Shown here: positions 48,192 through 60,415 of the stretch, one piece after another
Layout of the letters: every line of letters starts with the position of its first letter
Position numbering within the stretch: the first letter of the stretch is position 1
Assembly (NCBI GenBank): GCA_030533445.1
Contig: CM060064.1
Location: 22,589,626 to 22,653,625 of the forward strand
DNA: 64,000 bases
Source: Cyprinodon diabolis
Taxonomy: Eukaryota > Chordata > Actinopteri > Cyprinodontiformes > Cyprinodontidae
Direction: 5' to 3'
Program-made: the position numbers and the translations under genes
Notes under the pieces: generated by a model
What the model was told of the DNA's origin: nothing
What the model saw: the letters and a program-made list of their open reading frames with translations, nothing else
Databases searched by the model: none

Positions 48192-50564
48192 ACAGTGACA
48201 ACCCATGTGCATGGCTAAAGCTATGTGGTGCAGGATGACATGTAATCATACATTTGCCTCTTTCTTAAAAATAATTCTAATTAGTCAAATGAAAATATTT
48301 CAAAGACGACCTTCCCTTTTGGAATTAATAACGTCTTTTTTACCTGTCTTGTGTGTCCGTGTGGAAAAAATGCAGCAAACCAGGTGAACTTAGATCTGAA
48401 TGCCTCCTCTGAGATTTGTTTGCAGTTACAGTTGCTGTCAAATTCCAGCGAGTCTGAGTGAAGCAGACCCTCTATTTAAGGGCTGAATGGTCCACTTGTT
48501 TTACCCACTACATTGTTTGGGACTGCCCTTATAGGGGTGGAGCCTCTGCAGGAACACTCAAATTAGAAGTTAATGCTTGGGAGTTTAGGGGACGGTTTGG
48601 GATTGGACCCAGGAGTTCTCAATTTTTAATTCTTTGCCAGCCCATTAGCGGATACACTGGTATGTTTTGGATCGTTATTCTCTTAAATTTCTTTAGGTAA
48701 ACACTATTAAGATACGTGTTGCATGGTATGATGTTTAACTGGCCTTGTTAAACTGTAGCAAAAGGATTCCCAGATTGTGAAACATCCCCATGCTTCACAG
48801 TTGGAGTGGCTTTTATGTAAATTTATTTTATTTTTTGTGTGTCTAGAAAACTGTTATTTGGTTAAAACAAACCTGTCATCCGCTCTGATGCCCAAAGAAT
48901 TCAGTCTTTGTCAGTGTTTTCTCTAGTGATCTTCAGTTTGGACTTTATTTTATTTATTTATTTGAGAAAAAAAAATCTCTTTTGAACTTCCATTCACCAG
49001 AAGTCAATCTACAGCTCCTCTCAGATATGAAAGGATGCACTTAGATGGTAGAGGCACTTTCACATCAACTGTGGCAAGCCTGCTGTGACATGTTTGCATT
49101 TTTTACATCTTTACATCTTTGAAGTGAATGGTGTTTGAAGCGCACCTTTTCAATGTGCGGCTGATTTCAAATTATTTCAAGAACCTCTTAAAGCTCATGA
49201 CCAGGCTTTTAAGCTGCTGCAACGTCCTTCTAAGGGCCTCAGTATGGTCCTACAATATCACCCTGCTGTTTACTGGCTCCAACAGTCAAGTTCACACACA
49301 CTGCTAAATGTCTTTGTTTTAAAAAGGGCTAAGCCTTGTTCAGAATGCAGATTCTTGATGTTTTTACCCTCTAACTAATGTGAAAAGTGTTGTTGAAACC
49401 AGCTAGAGAGCTATGGGATGTCCTAATTTATTCCTCAGTGGAGTCAGCAGTTGTTTTAATTACTAGGTATGTTTTTTGACAGTTTTGATTTTCAGCATAT
49501 TCAAAAATGTGTTTATATTATCAATATGTTTGAATGTGTAAGGTAATTCTAATTCTTTAACTTGACTTTGCTTTTTATGAGAAATTAAACCAAACTCAAG
49601 AATAAATCACACAAATTTAATGCCATGTATTTTACGTAAGAGGCTTGCCTAGGCTTTGTGTATTGAGTAGATAGCAGTCATTTGTGGTGTTTCAAAATCT
49701 GTATACGAGCTTAGTAAGATTTCAGTTGATTTGGATTAGAATACTCCCAGGAACCAGCTGTGATGAAAGACTTGGTTGTGAAATAAATGTAGAACAACTA
49801 GTCTTGTCACTTGGTTGTTTTTGTTGACATAGTTTGGAGCCGCTGCATTTTAACAGCTAGTAAAGCCGAGAGGTTTTTTCTTTCATACATTTTAAATCTT
49901 TGCAAAGTACTGAACTGACTTTAAGGCTGATGGATTTTACTTCCATACCATTTATACTCAATTTTTTTTTTTAAATGCTTACAGAACTAGCACTTTTCTA
50001 AAATAGGGCAGAATCTGCCTAACTGGAATACATAGAAATGGCAAATCTGAGACCTCACCAAATGATTTACTACTTCTCTCCTTTGTCTGTAGGGGAAATA
50101 ATCAAACCTTTCATCAGTTATTGGAAGCTGAATAACATAGCAGGTTAGGTCAGGTGCATAAATCAAAGCTTCAGTTCCAAGAAATCAATGTGGTCCAATT
50201 GTCAAATGCTGTAATCACTATCGAAGAAGGCGTTAATCTTTAAAACGGATCAGGAGATTTTTCAACCTCAAAGGTTGCTAAAAAAATATGCCTCAGGTAC
50301 ATTTAGACCAACTACTTCTAAATACTCGGTGACTGTTATGTACTTAGGCCAGAAAATAGTACTAGAAAATCCTTGAATTTTGACATTGCTGAATATTAAA
50401 AAGAAGATTCCATTTGCGATAAATTTATACAAGTTTCATTGTCTCAACTCCTCTTTTTGTCATATATTAATAGGATTATTCTGACACTTGGTGTCCCTTA
50501 GCATTTTTGGCAGCTTTATACTTGTATTTTGTCTTTGGCAGTGAGATACCTTAAAACAGCCTTA

Positions 50565-51110
50565 TAGGGTTGTCGAAAGTATCAATACTCAAAAAAGTAT
50601 TGATACTGAAAAGTTGTATCTGGATACAATACTCATTTTCAAAAGTATCGATACAGTGCTACCACCAGTGGCACCTAAACAGTCATTCATCTTATGCGCA
50701 GATTAAAGGAAAATGCACTTTCTGAACACTGTGTGATTGAATAATTCTGTGCACTTTTCGGTTTCAGACTTTTTTCTGTAACAGGTGCAGCTGCTGAGAA
50801 TTATTTTTGTTAACTGGTTTGGCTAGTGTCATTGTTATGTGTGTAAAGCATAGCCAAGGAAGGAACACTTAATATTAATTTTGTAAGTTTTTTTATCAAG
50901 CTTGCTTAATATTGTGCACAGCATACAACCTCAAAATATTGTTTATGTTATTTATTTATCTATTTATTGTATTTTGTTTATTAATGAAAACATTTCTGTT
51001 GAATTTTGGAGTCTTTTTTTATCCTTGTGGTATCGAAAATGACATCAAGTATCGAATGTTTTACTTAGTATCGGTATCGAGTTGAAAAGTTTAGTATCGT
51101 GACAACCCTA
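50565..51110. mobile_element. hAT MITE with perfect 8-bp target duplication
   Basis: The left end tagggttgtcgaaagtatc and the right end (minus strand: tagggttgtcacgatactaa) form the terminal repeats. The 8-mer cagcctta flanks both sides (50557-50564, 51111-51118) without mismatch. The interior is AT-rich with GTATCGATAC-type repeats near both ends (about 50585-50660, 51040-51100) and no transposase. Confidence 0.9.
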
Positions 51111-51118
51111 CAGCCTTA

Positions 51119-51637
51119 TTAAATTACAAAAATACAAAAAAAAAGCACAGAGTAAGCAACATATCCTGTCTTTTAATGAGAAGTATACATCTCTTTATAT
51201 TGGAAATCATAAGTGTTTGTGGCAGATTATATACAGAAATCAAACTACCAAAGTGTTTAGTTCTGAAAAATGTTAAAATTCTTCCCTCTCTGCGATTGAA
51301 TATTTTAAAAAAGACTGATTTCTGAGCTGATGGCATGTCAGGTAAGCAGTGGGTTCTGAATCTGACTTAATGTTTTTGTTCTTAGCAGGGTTATCAGAAA
51401 TAATTAAAATGTTAGTTACAATTATTTGTATTGTTAGTAGTAGTTACGTTACAGTACACACTTTTAAACCATGACACTTATCAAGGTATGGTAGAAAGTT
51501 TCCAGTGATACAGATGAAATACATTAAAACATACAGTATCACACCTCAGCGATGTTAGGACTTGACTTTAAAAAAAAAAAAATATTTTGTTGATGTTGGT
51601 GTCTTCTTCATTTAAAGGGCACTTACAAACATGTTGC
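51119..51637. other. Intronic DNA, nothing recognised
   Basis: AT-rich intron sequence between two mobile elements. Confidence 0.4.
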
Positions 51638-52567
51638 TTAAAGGAACAGTACACCCAAAACATGATTAGCCTTCATTTTCTACTCACCCCCATGCTGAAC
51701 AACACTCTGGAGTACTTTTTTGATATCTCAAATGCATCTGGAGATCTGGGAGACTTCTTGCTGTCTGCTGACATTCAAATAATGGAGGTCTATGGTGCCC
51801 GAGGCAGAAAGGTCCATAAAAGTCCACAAAAAACGTGTCAATATTCCTCCATACTGCTCGTCCAATGTATTCCAAGTGTCCTGAGTTGGTAGCGTCCATA
51901 ATTTACTCGAAACAAAGTCATTTAGAATGTTTTTAGAGCATAAACAGTAGTGTATAGGATTTCCTAAAAGCGCGCGCCTGCGAGTTCACGAGCCTACGGA
52001 AACCGCGGCAGACCAAACCAGATGAAAGTGCGCATTCAGCCCGGCAAAGAACTCATGCTCTTCCTCAACACTGAAGTCCTCAGACATTTTTCTTTCGTTG
52101 TTTCTTTCTTTGCACAGGTAAACAGCAAATTTCTTCTTCTACGCTTGCATTATCAAGAGCAGACGCTGAATGCGCACTTTCATCTGGCTTGGTCTGCCTC
52201 AGTTTCCGTAGGCTCGTGAACTCGCAGGCGCGCGCTTTTAGGAAATCCTATACACTACTGTTTATGCTCTAAAAACATTCTAAATGACTTTGTTTCAAGT
52301 AAATTATGGACGATACCAACTCAGGACACTTGGAATACATTGGACGAGCAGTATGGAGGAATATTGACACGTTTTTTGTGGACTTTTATGGACCTTTCTG
52401 CCTCGGGCACCATAGACCTCCATTATTTGAATGTCAGCAGACAGTAAGAAGCCTCCCAGATCTCCAGATGCATTTGAGATATCAAAAAAGTACTCCAGAG
52501 TGTTGTTCAGCATGGGGGTGAGTAGAAAATGAAGGCTAATCATGTTTTGGGTGTACTATTCCTTTAA
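51638..52567. mobile_element. Long palindromic TTAA-flanked element, copy 2
   Basis: Same family as 4492-5387. It starts TTAAAGGAACAGTACACCC and ends with the inverse, TTAA at 51638-51641 and 52564-52567. The arms are about 400 bp each and nearly identical to each other and to copy 1. The central spacer (about 52025-52200) is in the opposite orientation to that of copy 1. This copy keeps the full right arm, including the segment missing from copy 1. No transposase. Confidence 0.87.
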
Positions 52568-53145
52568 AAGTGTAGCAGCACTGGACATGCATTAATCGCA
52601 GTAGAAATACAAATGGATACACATTGTTTAATAAGGGATTAAATAAATAGAAAAAAATATGATAGATGTATGTATTGCTGAGAAACAGGGGTATGGGAAC
52701 TTAAATTAAAAAGAAAAGGAAAATAATAATTTTACCCTAAGACAAGCACTATGTTCAAGTATTGGCATGTCGCATATGAGAGACCTATAAGTGAATGTCT
52801 AAATCTCACTCATCTTGTCAGACTGGTTTGACCACAGAGGAACAAGGAAATGAAAACTAGTTTCATGCACTCATGCTGTGGTATCTTCTTAAGTAAAACT
52901 TTTAGGGGACACTTCTCAAAGTTTACATCAGAGATAGTAAGTCTATGAATTAGAGTAGAGTGGGATATGATAAGGTGTGTGTATAATGGTAAAATTAGAC
53001 CCTGATCGGGATGATTGATGGAGAAGAACGTTTGGTAACTTGCTGACGCCCTATCTAATTATTTACCTCATTTTGGGCCTTGATTGCTGTTACAGATTGC
53101 CGTTTGAGAGCATGTGTAGTAGTGTGAACTGGGCAGGGATGGGCC
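52568..53145. other. Intronic DNA, nothing recognised
   Basis: Non-coding sequence between two TTAA elements. Confidence 0.4.
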
Positions 53146-53771
53146 TTAAAGCTGCAGTCTGTAACATTGAGAAGAGAGCAGACTTCCACCAAAAATTTGA
53201 AGAAAAACCGGTTTCACGCCACTCCCCTACCCTCTCTGCTTCACTCATGCCCCACCTCCAAGCTCCAGCCCTCTCACAGCATCTGCGCGGCTACCGCATG
53301 CGACCAGAAGCGTCCAAGCAGCGTACGCGGCATGGAGTGTGAACCGGTAAGAGCGATAACACTCACCTCCAAGCAGCTAGATATAAGATGCTGGTTATAC
53401 CGAAGTTTGCCATGTAAGCAGTTGTTGGCAGGGGCAGTAAGGGCAGTTTCTCTTTCGCTGGTGGCTGTCGCTCCGCCATGACTTCCACGTGCGTCATCCT
53501 GACTGCGCCAGGTTAAGCGGTGAGGTGGGGGGATTCAGCGTGTGTGAGCTGTGATTGACACTCCATCTGACGCTCCTCTGGCTGTGATTGGTTGTTTTGA
53601 CTCGTCCCGAATTATTCTTTCCAGATTGAAATACAGGCAGTAGGCGGGACCAATTGAAGCAGTTTTTTTTCACAGGTTACGTATCACATGTACTGCTGTC
53701 TGGGCATAGGGACAGTTTTAGCCAATATGACAAAAAAGTGATTTTTAAAAACTTACAGATATCAGCTTTAA
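53146..53771. mobile_element. TTAA-flanked non-autonomous element
   Basis: Starts TTAAAGCTGCAGTCTGTAAC and ends ttacagatatcagctttaa, giving imperfect inverted repeats bounded by TTAA (53146-53149, 53768-53771). The interior is GC-richer than its flanks. The overlapping 100-codon open frames at 53040 and 53167 have no family features and cross the element boundary. Confidence 0.75.
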
Positions 53772-54879
53772 TTGCGTGAGTTATCATCCAGACTCAATTA
53801 ATTGAGCCCCCGTCTTATAAAGCAATAGATCTGAAACATTTATTTAATACTAAAGAGAATCTCCATGTGGCACTCTGCGTCTTCACTCATTTTTCATTCA
53901 TTGTGTGTGTGTTGGTTTTTTTTTCTCCTTATACCTACTTAAGAGATCAACCACAGACTTACTTCTTGAAGTGCACTGCTTGTATTTTTCCAAAGCTCTT
54001 CACTCATCCCCTAGTTTCTGAACGAATGTAAACCACGTTGCCAGGGAATTACATAATTGAAGATTCTGTCTGAAGTTCTGTCAGAAGACCTGCACCTTTT
54101 ACTTAGGAAAATTATAACAGCTCCTGTCTGCAAGACTTCACAAAATATGTCTTGTCTTGATTTAGCCCATAGATATCACTATGATTAACAGGCTTTGAAA
54201 ATCTATTGGAAACAAATTACTATTGCCTTCCTCATGCATTGTTGCAAGCTTGCAGTTTCTGCTATACATGACACCCTGAAGCTGGCCAGAATATTAGCTA
54301 CAAGTGGAGAAGTCTCATGGAGGGTAAAAGCTGCTGACGCTCTCATTCTCAGGAAGGGAGCTACTTGTGTAAAACATAACGAAGCCTTTAGGCATATCAG
54401 TGTTTCAGAACAGATTCTGAGAAAATGTGTCCTGCCAAAGCTTGTCCCTGCACATTTGTCCAAACTGTCGCATTTCTTTCAACTGCCATAGTGGAATGAC
54501 AGAGGCTCAGCCCTAAGCTGCCTGCATCATCGACAGGGCATATTAACTCTTCAAGTTTTTTTAACACGGACATCCTAATGACAAGGTCCTGTTACCAGCT
54601 TCGTCTTCAAGGTGTGCTTTCCTGGAGTGCAGTTTTGAACGACACTGTGATGCAATCAACCAAGGAGCATATTAATCAGCTGGCAGCTTATTCAGATAAT
54701 AAACAGTGAAGCACTGAAATAAACAGCTTTCCTTGGCCATACTGCATTTGATGGTAAATCCCCTCTCACACCATGACAATTTAGACCAGCGTATGCCTGA
54801 CGCACAAAAAAAGCTGGCAAAAACGCTGGTATGCATAGGATAAGTTATGGGAAGGTTTTGTATAAGTCATGAGCACGCT
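53772..54879. other. Intronic DNA, possible outer element end
   Basis: Mostly unremarkable. From about 54750 the phrases aatttagaccagcgtatgc and aaacgctggtatgc resemble, in inverse, sequence at about 60753-60815, which may mark the outer ends of a larger element. Both strands have open frames of 86-98 codons at 54195-54491 with no recognisable family. Confidence 0.35.
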
Positions 54880-56453
54880 CAGTGGCGCAAAAACCGGGTA
54901 TGCAGCGCATGCAACGCATAGGGGCGCTGCACTCGAGGGGGCGTCAAAAAACCCCTCTAGAAAATACATTTTTCTAGTTGTAATTTTCTATATTTAACAG
55001 CATAAACCGATCAATAACAGAGAGACAGCATTGATTATGCGCCCCTCTGATGCGCCCCCACTGATTATGCGCCCCCTTCACCTCTCCTCCTGTCGCTCTC
55101 TCTCCCTTCCCGCACAGGTGGCTTGCGCACACGCCTCTAAGAGGCGCACTCAGGCGTGATTTTCTTTTTTTTTTTTTTTTTTATCTTCAACTATCGCTAT
55201 CGCTTTTATCTACTATGCGCACTTAACAGCAAGATGGAGCGCCAGAAAAAAAAAAACTATCCAGGGCGCAAAACAGAAAAAGAAAAAGGGAGAAGGATAA
55301 AGTTGTTGGCGGGATGAAAAAAAGCCTTTCAATGTGGTTGAAAGACAGTAGGTGAGTTCTGTCAGTGTATCGACAACAGGACAGGAGGGTTGTAAATATT
55401 CAGGTTAGATAAAGCTAGTCTGATACGGAGTCGCCCCATATTTGGCTGTTAAATGTTGCGTCCCCTATTGAACAATAAGGAACGCGATTTGTTCCATATT
55501 TCTAAGAATATCTGATACATACGCCTGTTACACACACATATCCACACACTAAGTGTAAGAATGACCAAAATAAAACTTGTGAAATATTAACACAGGAAAG
55601 CTAAAATGTCGTGACCAGTGCCCAGCTATGGTCCAACGCTTAGCTGCAATTTATTCACTCATATGTATATTTTATATATATTATTATATATTATTGATTT
55701 TTTTTAATTAAAGATGAGTTGTACAAGTTTATGTGTGTATCAGACACATTAATCCAGTGTCATTATAGCCCTTAGACTCGGTGACCCATGTTACCAACCT
55801 TTTTGGCAGGGGGACACTTTAAATGAGAGTTTAAATGTTTTATTCAGTATCACTACAGTGGTGTTGTGATGTATCTGATAAGTCAGATCAGATGCAGTGT
55901 CCAGTCAGTAACTGTTATCCAACAAGAAGATCATTCAAATTTAAAGATTAATTTTTTTACATCAATTTTTAATTTTTTACATCAATGTATCTGACGTGTT
56001 CCAGACGACCACTGAACGTGATTCTAACTTACAGCTACTGTATAATGGCGTATTGGCAGCATTTTGGTATGAAAAGGGGTTCACAGGTGGAAACCATCTC
56101 CTCCAGACTTCATCCACATCATAGGGTGAGCGTCAAGGTGAGTGTGATGGATCCTCTCTGTGTTCACGCCAACGGCCACGACCAACAAACTGCCTTGCAG
56201 ACATGACGCTGAATCTGCTGCGACTGCAAACCCTCTTTCTGTCTTTTTCTTTTTATTTAGTCTTTTTTTGGGGGGGCGGTAAACAGCAGCCAGTTTATTA
56301 TCACAATCAAAGACATCTTTTTATGCACCTCCGGGCACATCGCTGCTCCCTTTAGGACACTGGCTTGTGCATCAATTCATGGGCATTACGCTGCCATGTG
56401 TTATGCATAAGTTAGGCTTTTATTGGACATAAGTTCTGGACGCATCATGAAAT
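54880..56453. repeat. hAT-like end fragment and CpG-containing repeat DNA
   Basis: cagtggcgcaaaaaccgggt at 54880 resembles the terminus of a teleost hAT-type repeat, followed by ggggcgctgcactcgagg and repeated tgcgcccc motifs (about 55035-55075). Poly-T (55164-55182) and AT-rich sequence follow. I did not find a matching right end or target duplication. Confidence 0.35.
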
Positions 56454-56557
56454 CACTATGTTAGGGATGCACGATATAATCGGCCCCCTATCTGTATCGG
56501 CCTGGATCGGCCTTAAAACTGAATATCGGACATCGGCCACCCCACCGATATTTAACC

Positions 56558-57508
56558 TAGGGCTGGGCGATATAGAAAAAAAGCTTATCGATAAAAAAAA
56601 ATGCATATTGATCGATATCGATAATTATTGAAAAGATTTGAAACCATATTTTATGTGCAGCTCTGCCTGGACTTTTTATAATATTGCTAAATGATTTAAT
56701 TTTAATAAAAAACACAAACACAGACTTCTAATTAAATCTTTATTTAACCAACTTTTTTAACCATAACAGAATTGTTTTAAAGAAAAATAACTTAAGAGAC
56801 CTGAGTTATGTTATTAAATACTGACAAAGAATAAACTAAAGTGACCAAAATAAATATAACAAATAAATTAATGCCCCGCCGCCTCCCCCGTTTCCTGCTT
56901 TAACCTGAGTTATTACTTTGAAGTTTCTGGCCCCTCAGCATTTTTATCTCAATTGTTAGAACTACGTGGGAAACTGCCCAGAACTGAAAATATATATATA
57001 TTTTCCCGAAATTCCGGAAGATTCCTCGGAGGAGAGCCGCGCCGGGGCCTACACAGCTCGTACTCCTGCGGGTGTGAGCGGCTGAGATGATAAAAAAAAA
57101 AAAAGTTGGTTGTGTTATCAGACTTTGTTTTCACTGGTTCCCTACACATTTTACAGATGACTGTGGTTTGTTTTTTGTCCGACTTGCCATGACCGAAATA
57201 CTGCCAGACTGCCGAACTACAAAAACCCTTCTTTGAAACAATTTCCTCCGCCTCTCCTGCTGCGACATCTTCATGTGCTCTGTGTTGTGGTTTGAGAGGG
57301 CGGCGCTTGGTGACGGCGTGCCTGGGTCCGCGATTGTGATTGGTTGGGAGGAAGCAGTGACTAGCATAAACCTACATGCTAGGCTACAATGAGAAGGAAG
57401 GAAAACTGCGTTTCTTTTTTATCGAACTTTTATCGACCCTCTTTTTTTCTATTGCGCCACATGTCTATCGATCGATATATATCGTTATTGAATTATCGCC
57501 CAGCCCTA
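56558..57508. mobile_element. Nested hAT element with perfect 8-bp target duplication
   Basis: The left end tagggctgggcgatatag and the right end (minus strand: tagggctgggcgataattca) are inverted repeats of about 15 bp. The 8-mer atttaacc flanks both sides exactly (56550-56557, 57509-57516). Near both ends ATCGATAT-rich stretches occur. The 951-bp body has no intact transposase. A truncated near-identical relative lies at 15125-15498 in opposite orientation. Confidence 0.93.
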
Positions 57509-57933
57509 ATTTAACCCGATATTTGATCAGCTTCTGAGTTTCTAAAGTCAAAAAAAAAAAATAAAAAAATACTACTTCTTCTTCCTCAAAAACTTCTTTT
57601 TTACAGACTTAAAAACTTCTAAAGACGAGGGAAAACATATTGATACATTAAAATATCACAATATCTTCATATGCTGATATATTGCCATTTAAAAACACCA
57701 TATCAATCTCTTTTACTAATGAAATATTGCTATACTCATCGTTATGCTATGAAATCCCCCGAAAATCCACGAAATTTTGCCATATTTTTATATGCTGATA
57801 TATTGACGCGGTATCGATCTATTTTACTAACAAAATCTCACAAGAATTCGCAAAATATCATGAGTTTGTAACAGAACAATGAAACGATACCGCGTTTTTA
57901 AAAATCTATTTGATATCAGCATATGAAAATATA

Positions 57934-59180
57934 CACTATATTGCCAAAAGTATTTGCTCACCCATCCAAATTATTGGAATCAGGTGTTCCAATCACTTCC
58001 ATGGCCACAGGTGTATAAATTCAAGCACCTAGGCATGCAGACTGTTTTTACAAACATTTGTGAAAGAATGGGTCGCTCTCAGGAGCTCAGTGAATTCCAG
58101 CGTGGAACTGTGATAGGATGCCACCTGTGCAACAAATCCAGTCGTGAAATTTCCTCGCTCCTAAATATTCCACAGTCAACTGTCAGCTGTATTATAAGAA
58201 AATGGAAGTGTTTGGGAACGACAGCAACTCAGCCACGAAGTGGTAGGCCACGTAAACTGACGGAGCGGGGTCAGCGGATGCTGAAGCGCATAGTGCGAAG
58301 AGGTCGCCAACTTTCTGCAGAGTCAATCACTACAGACCTCCAAACTTCATGTGGCCTTCAGATTAGCTCAAGAACAGTGCGCAGAGAGCTTCATGGAATG
58401 GGTTTCCATGGTCGAGCAGCTGCATCCAAGCCATACATAACCAAGTGCAATGCAAAGCGTCGGATGCGGTGGTGTAAAGCACGCCGCCACTGGACTCTAG
58501 AGCAGTGGAGACGCGTTCTCTGGAGTGACGAATCGCGCTTCTCCATCTGGCAATCTGATGGACGGGTCTGGGTTTGGCGGTTGCCAGGAGAACGGTACTT
58601 GTCTGACTGCATTGTGCCAAGTGTAAAGTTTGGTGGAGGGGGGATTATGGTGTGGGGTTGTTTTTCAGGAGCTGGGCTTGGCCCTTAGTTCCAGTGAAAG
58701 GAACTCTGAATGCTTCAGCATACCAAGACATTTTGGACAATTCCATGCTCCCAACTTTGTGGGAACAGTTTGGAGCTGGCCCCTTCCTCTTCCAACATGA
58801 CTGTGCACCAGTGCACAAAGCAAGGTCCATAAAGACATGGATGACAGAGTCTGGTGTGGATGAACTTGACTGGCCTGCACAGAGTCCTGACCTCAACCCG
58901 ATAGAACACCTTTGGGATGAATTAGAGCGGAGACTGAGAGCCAGGCCTTCTCGTCCAACATCAGTGTGCGACCTCACAAATGCGCTTCTGGAAGAATGGT
59001 CAAAAATTCCCATAAACACACTCCTAAACCTTGTGGACAGCCTTCCCAGAAGAGTTGAAGCTGTTCTAGCTGCAAAGGGTGGACCGACGTCATATTGAAC
59101 CCTATGGATTAGGAACGGGATGTCACTTAAGCTCATATGTGAGTCAAGGCAGGTGAGCAAATACTTTTGGCAATATAGTG
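57934..59180 (+). mobile_element. Tc1/mariner element, nearly intact
   Basis: Terminal repeats cactatattgccaaaagtat at 57934 and the exact inverse ending at 59180. TA lies at 57932-57933 and 59181-59182. The 1,247-bp body carries one transposase frame with a single break. It is inserted in the hAT element at 56462-59356. Confidence 0.95.
58068..59098 (+). pseudogene. Tc1 transposase with one frameshift, catalytic triad kept
   Basis: Cut-and-paste transposase of the element at 57934-59180. From the ATG at 58068: helix-turn-helix DNA-binding region ([31 protein letters not shown]), a GRPRKL AT-hook-like linker (about residues 60-66), a second HTH, then the DDE domain. Catalytic residues present: Asp in WSDESRF (codon 58527-58529), Asp in FQHDCAPVH (58799-58801), Glu in SPDLNPIEHLWDE (58904-58906). 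The second-to-third spacing is 34 residues (DD34E). The frame loses one base at about 58675-58690 (after GAGLGP), then stays open to a TGA at 59096-59098. Length (about 340 residues) is normal for the family. As it stands no full protein is made. Confidence 0.92.
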
Positions 59181-59701
59181 TATATGAGTATATTATTTTT
59201 CAAAGTGTCAGAAATGGATAACAAAACTGCTATTTTCAATGACTACTTATTTTTGTCCCGCTTTAACATCGGTATCGGTATTTGTTATCGGCTACATGAG
59301 TTTTAAAATATCGGCATATCGGATATCGGCCAAAATCCCAATATTGTGCATCCCTACACTATGTATATGCCCAAAATTGAAAAAATACAAGCAAGTTTAG
59401 GATATGCCAGCGTCAGTGTTGGGTAAGTCTCTTTAAAAATGAAATCCGTTACAGTTACAAGTTACCTTGTTTAAAATGTAATTGTAGTGTAACTTTTTCG
59501 ATTACTTTTAAAAAGTAATGTAACTAATTACTTTTGATTACTTTTTGATGACTTTAAGGTTTTAATGAGTATTGACCCAACATTTAATTTTTGAGAACTG
59601 AATGTGAACCTTATAAAAGCACTAAGCTGAGAGGGAACTGCTGACAGGCAATCACAGGAGATCCACAAGAAGAGATGCCAGCACCAGGCATGTAAGATTT
59701 T

Positions 59702-59869
59702 CTCAGACTCCTCTCATCAGGCCATACTCTTTTCTGTTCCTCCCCCAGGCTCTACCATTTACGCAGTTTGCAGACTAACACAAGCAGGTTCAGAAACCAC
59801 TTCCTTCCTACAGCGGTCACCTTATTAAACTCTAATTTCCCTCCTTGCATACTGCAGGAGGGAAATTAG
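59702..59869 (+). pseudogene. LINE reverse-transcriptase C-terminal remnant
   Basis: A frame of 55 codons to a TAG reads LRLLSSGHTLFCSSPRLYHL, then TSRFRNHFLPTAVTLLN. The R-F-x-N-x-F-x-P-x-A-V-x-L-L-N pattern is the C-terminal signature of CR1/L2/Rex-type non-LTR retrotransposons. It is an isolated piece inside the hAT element. Confidence 0.6.
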
Positions 59870-60234
59870 TGATTCACCTGAATGTGAGTTCTCAGGTTGG
59901 TGTTGGATGTCCTGGACGTTGACAACAGTTTTTTTTTTTTATTGCAAAGCAGACATCTGTACACTTATTTTTTTTATCTTAGGATTCAACAAGTTTCATA
60001 ATCTTTGAAGATAAGGCCACAGTGTGGAAGGGACAGTTGGCTGCTCTTCTCGCTCTGCTCCTGTCTCCTCCTCCAGCCTGTGTGTTTGGATCTGTGTGTG
60101 TCATTCTTTGAGTTCCACTGCCGTGCACATGCGCATGTTTTGGGAGATACACACAGAAGTGGCAGAATAGAGGCTCATGCGTGAATGTCCAACGAATAAC
60201 TTTGTTGTTTCAAAATAGAAAACCTAGTTTAATT

Positions 60235-60415
60235 TCTTAGTTATGCCCTGGATTTTGTAGCGTTTGTGGACGCTACGTCGCTACTTGATCAAAGCAATAA
60301 CGTCACTACAGGAAAGTTACTTGATAAATAAAGCAGCGACGCTACGGTCAAGCTACTGGAACATGTAGTTAAACTAATAGCTTCGCTACATGTAGCGGCA
60401 CTACTGCCCATCACT
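60235..60415 (-). repeat. Embedded hAT-like terminal fragment
   Basis: On the minus strand it starts cagtgatgggcagtagtgcc and then repeats short units (gctacatgtagcgaagcta, gtagcgtcgctg). The end resembles the CAGTGATGGG terminus seen at 16535, so it is probably a fragment of a related hAT element that landed inside the 59414-60752 element. Confidence 0.45.

Larger units (their letters stand above)
45648..50556 (+). other. st14 intron 1, proximal part
   Basis: AT-rich sequence following the candidate donor. Contents recognised: a poly-T run (about 46244-46267), a SINE-like B-box remnant (ccgggttcaaatc, about 46566), short CA runs (46482-46492), an X-box-like motif (48178) and a poly-G run (48109). 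No coding exon seen. Confidence 0.45.
56462..59356. mobile_element. hAT element containing a second hAT and a Tc1 element
   Basis: The left end tagggatgcacgatataatc and the right end (minus strand: tagggatgcacaatattggg) are terminal repeats. The 8-mer cactatgt flanks both sides exactly (56454-56461, 59357-59364). Its own sequence shows repeated ATCGGCC/GATATCGG motifs near both ends. Once the inner hAT (56558-57508) and Tc1 (57934-59180) are set aside, only about 700 bp is its own, a non-autonomous element. It carries no transposase of its own. Confidence 0.9.

Noticed and set aside
54195..54491. Overlapping open frames of 86-98 codons on both strands
   Set aside because: Nearly coextensive frames on both strands with no recognisable family suggest chance lack of stops rather than a gene.
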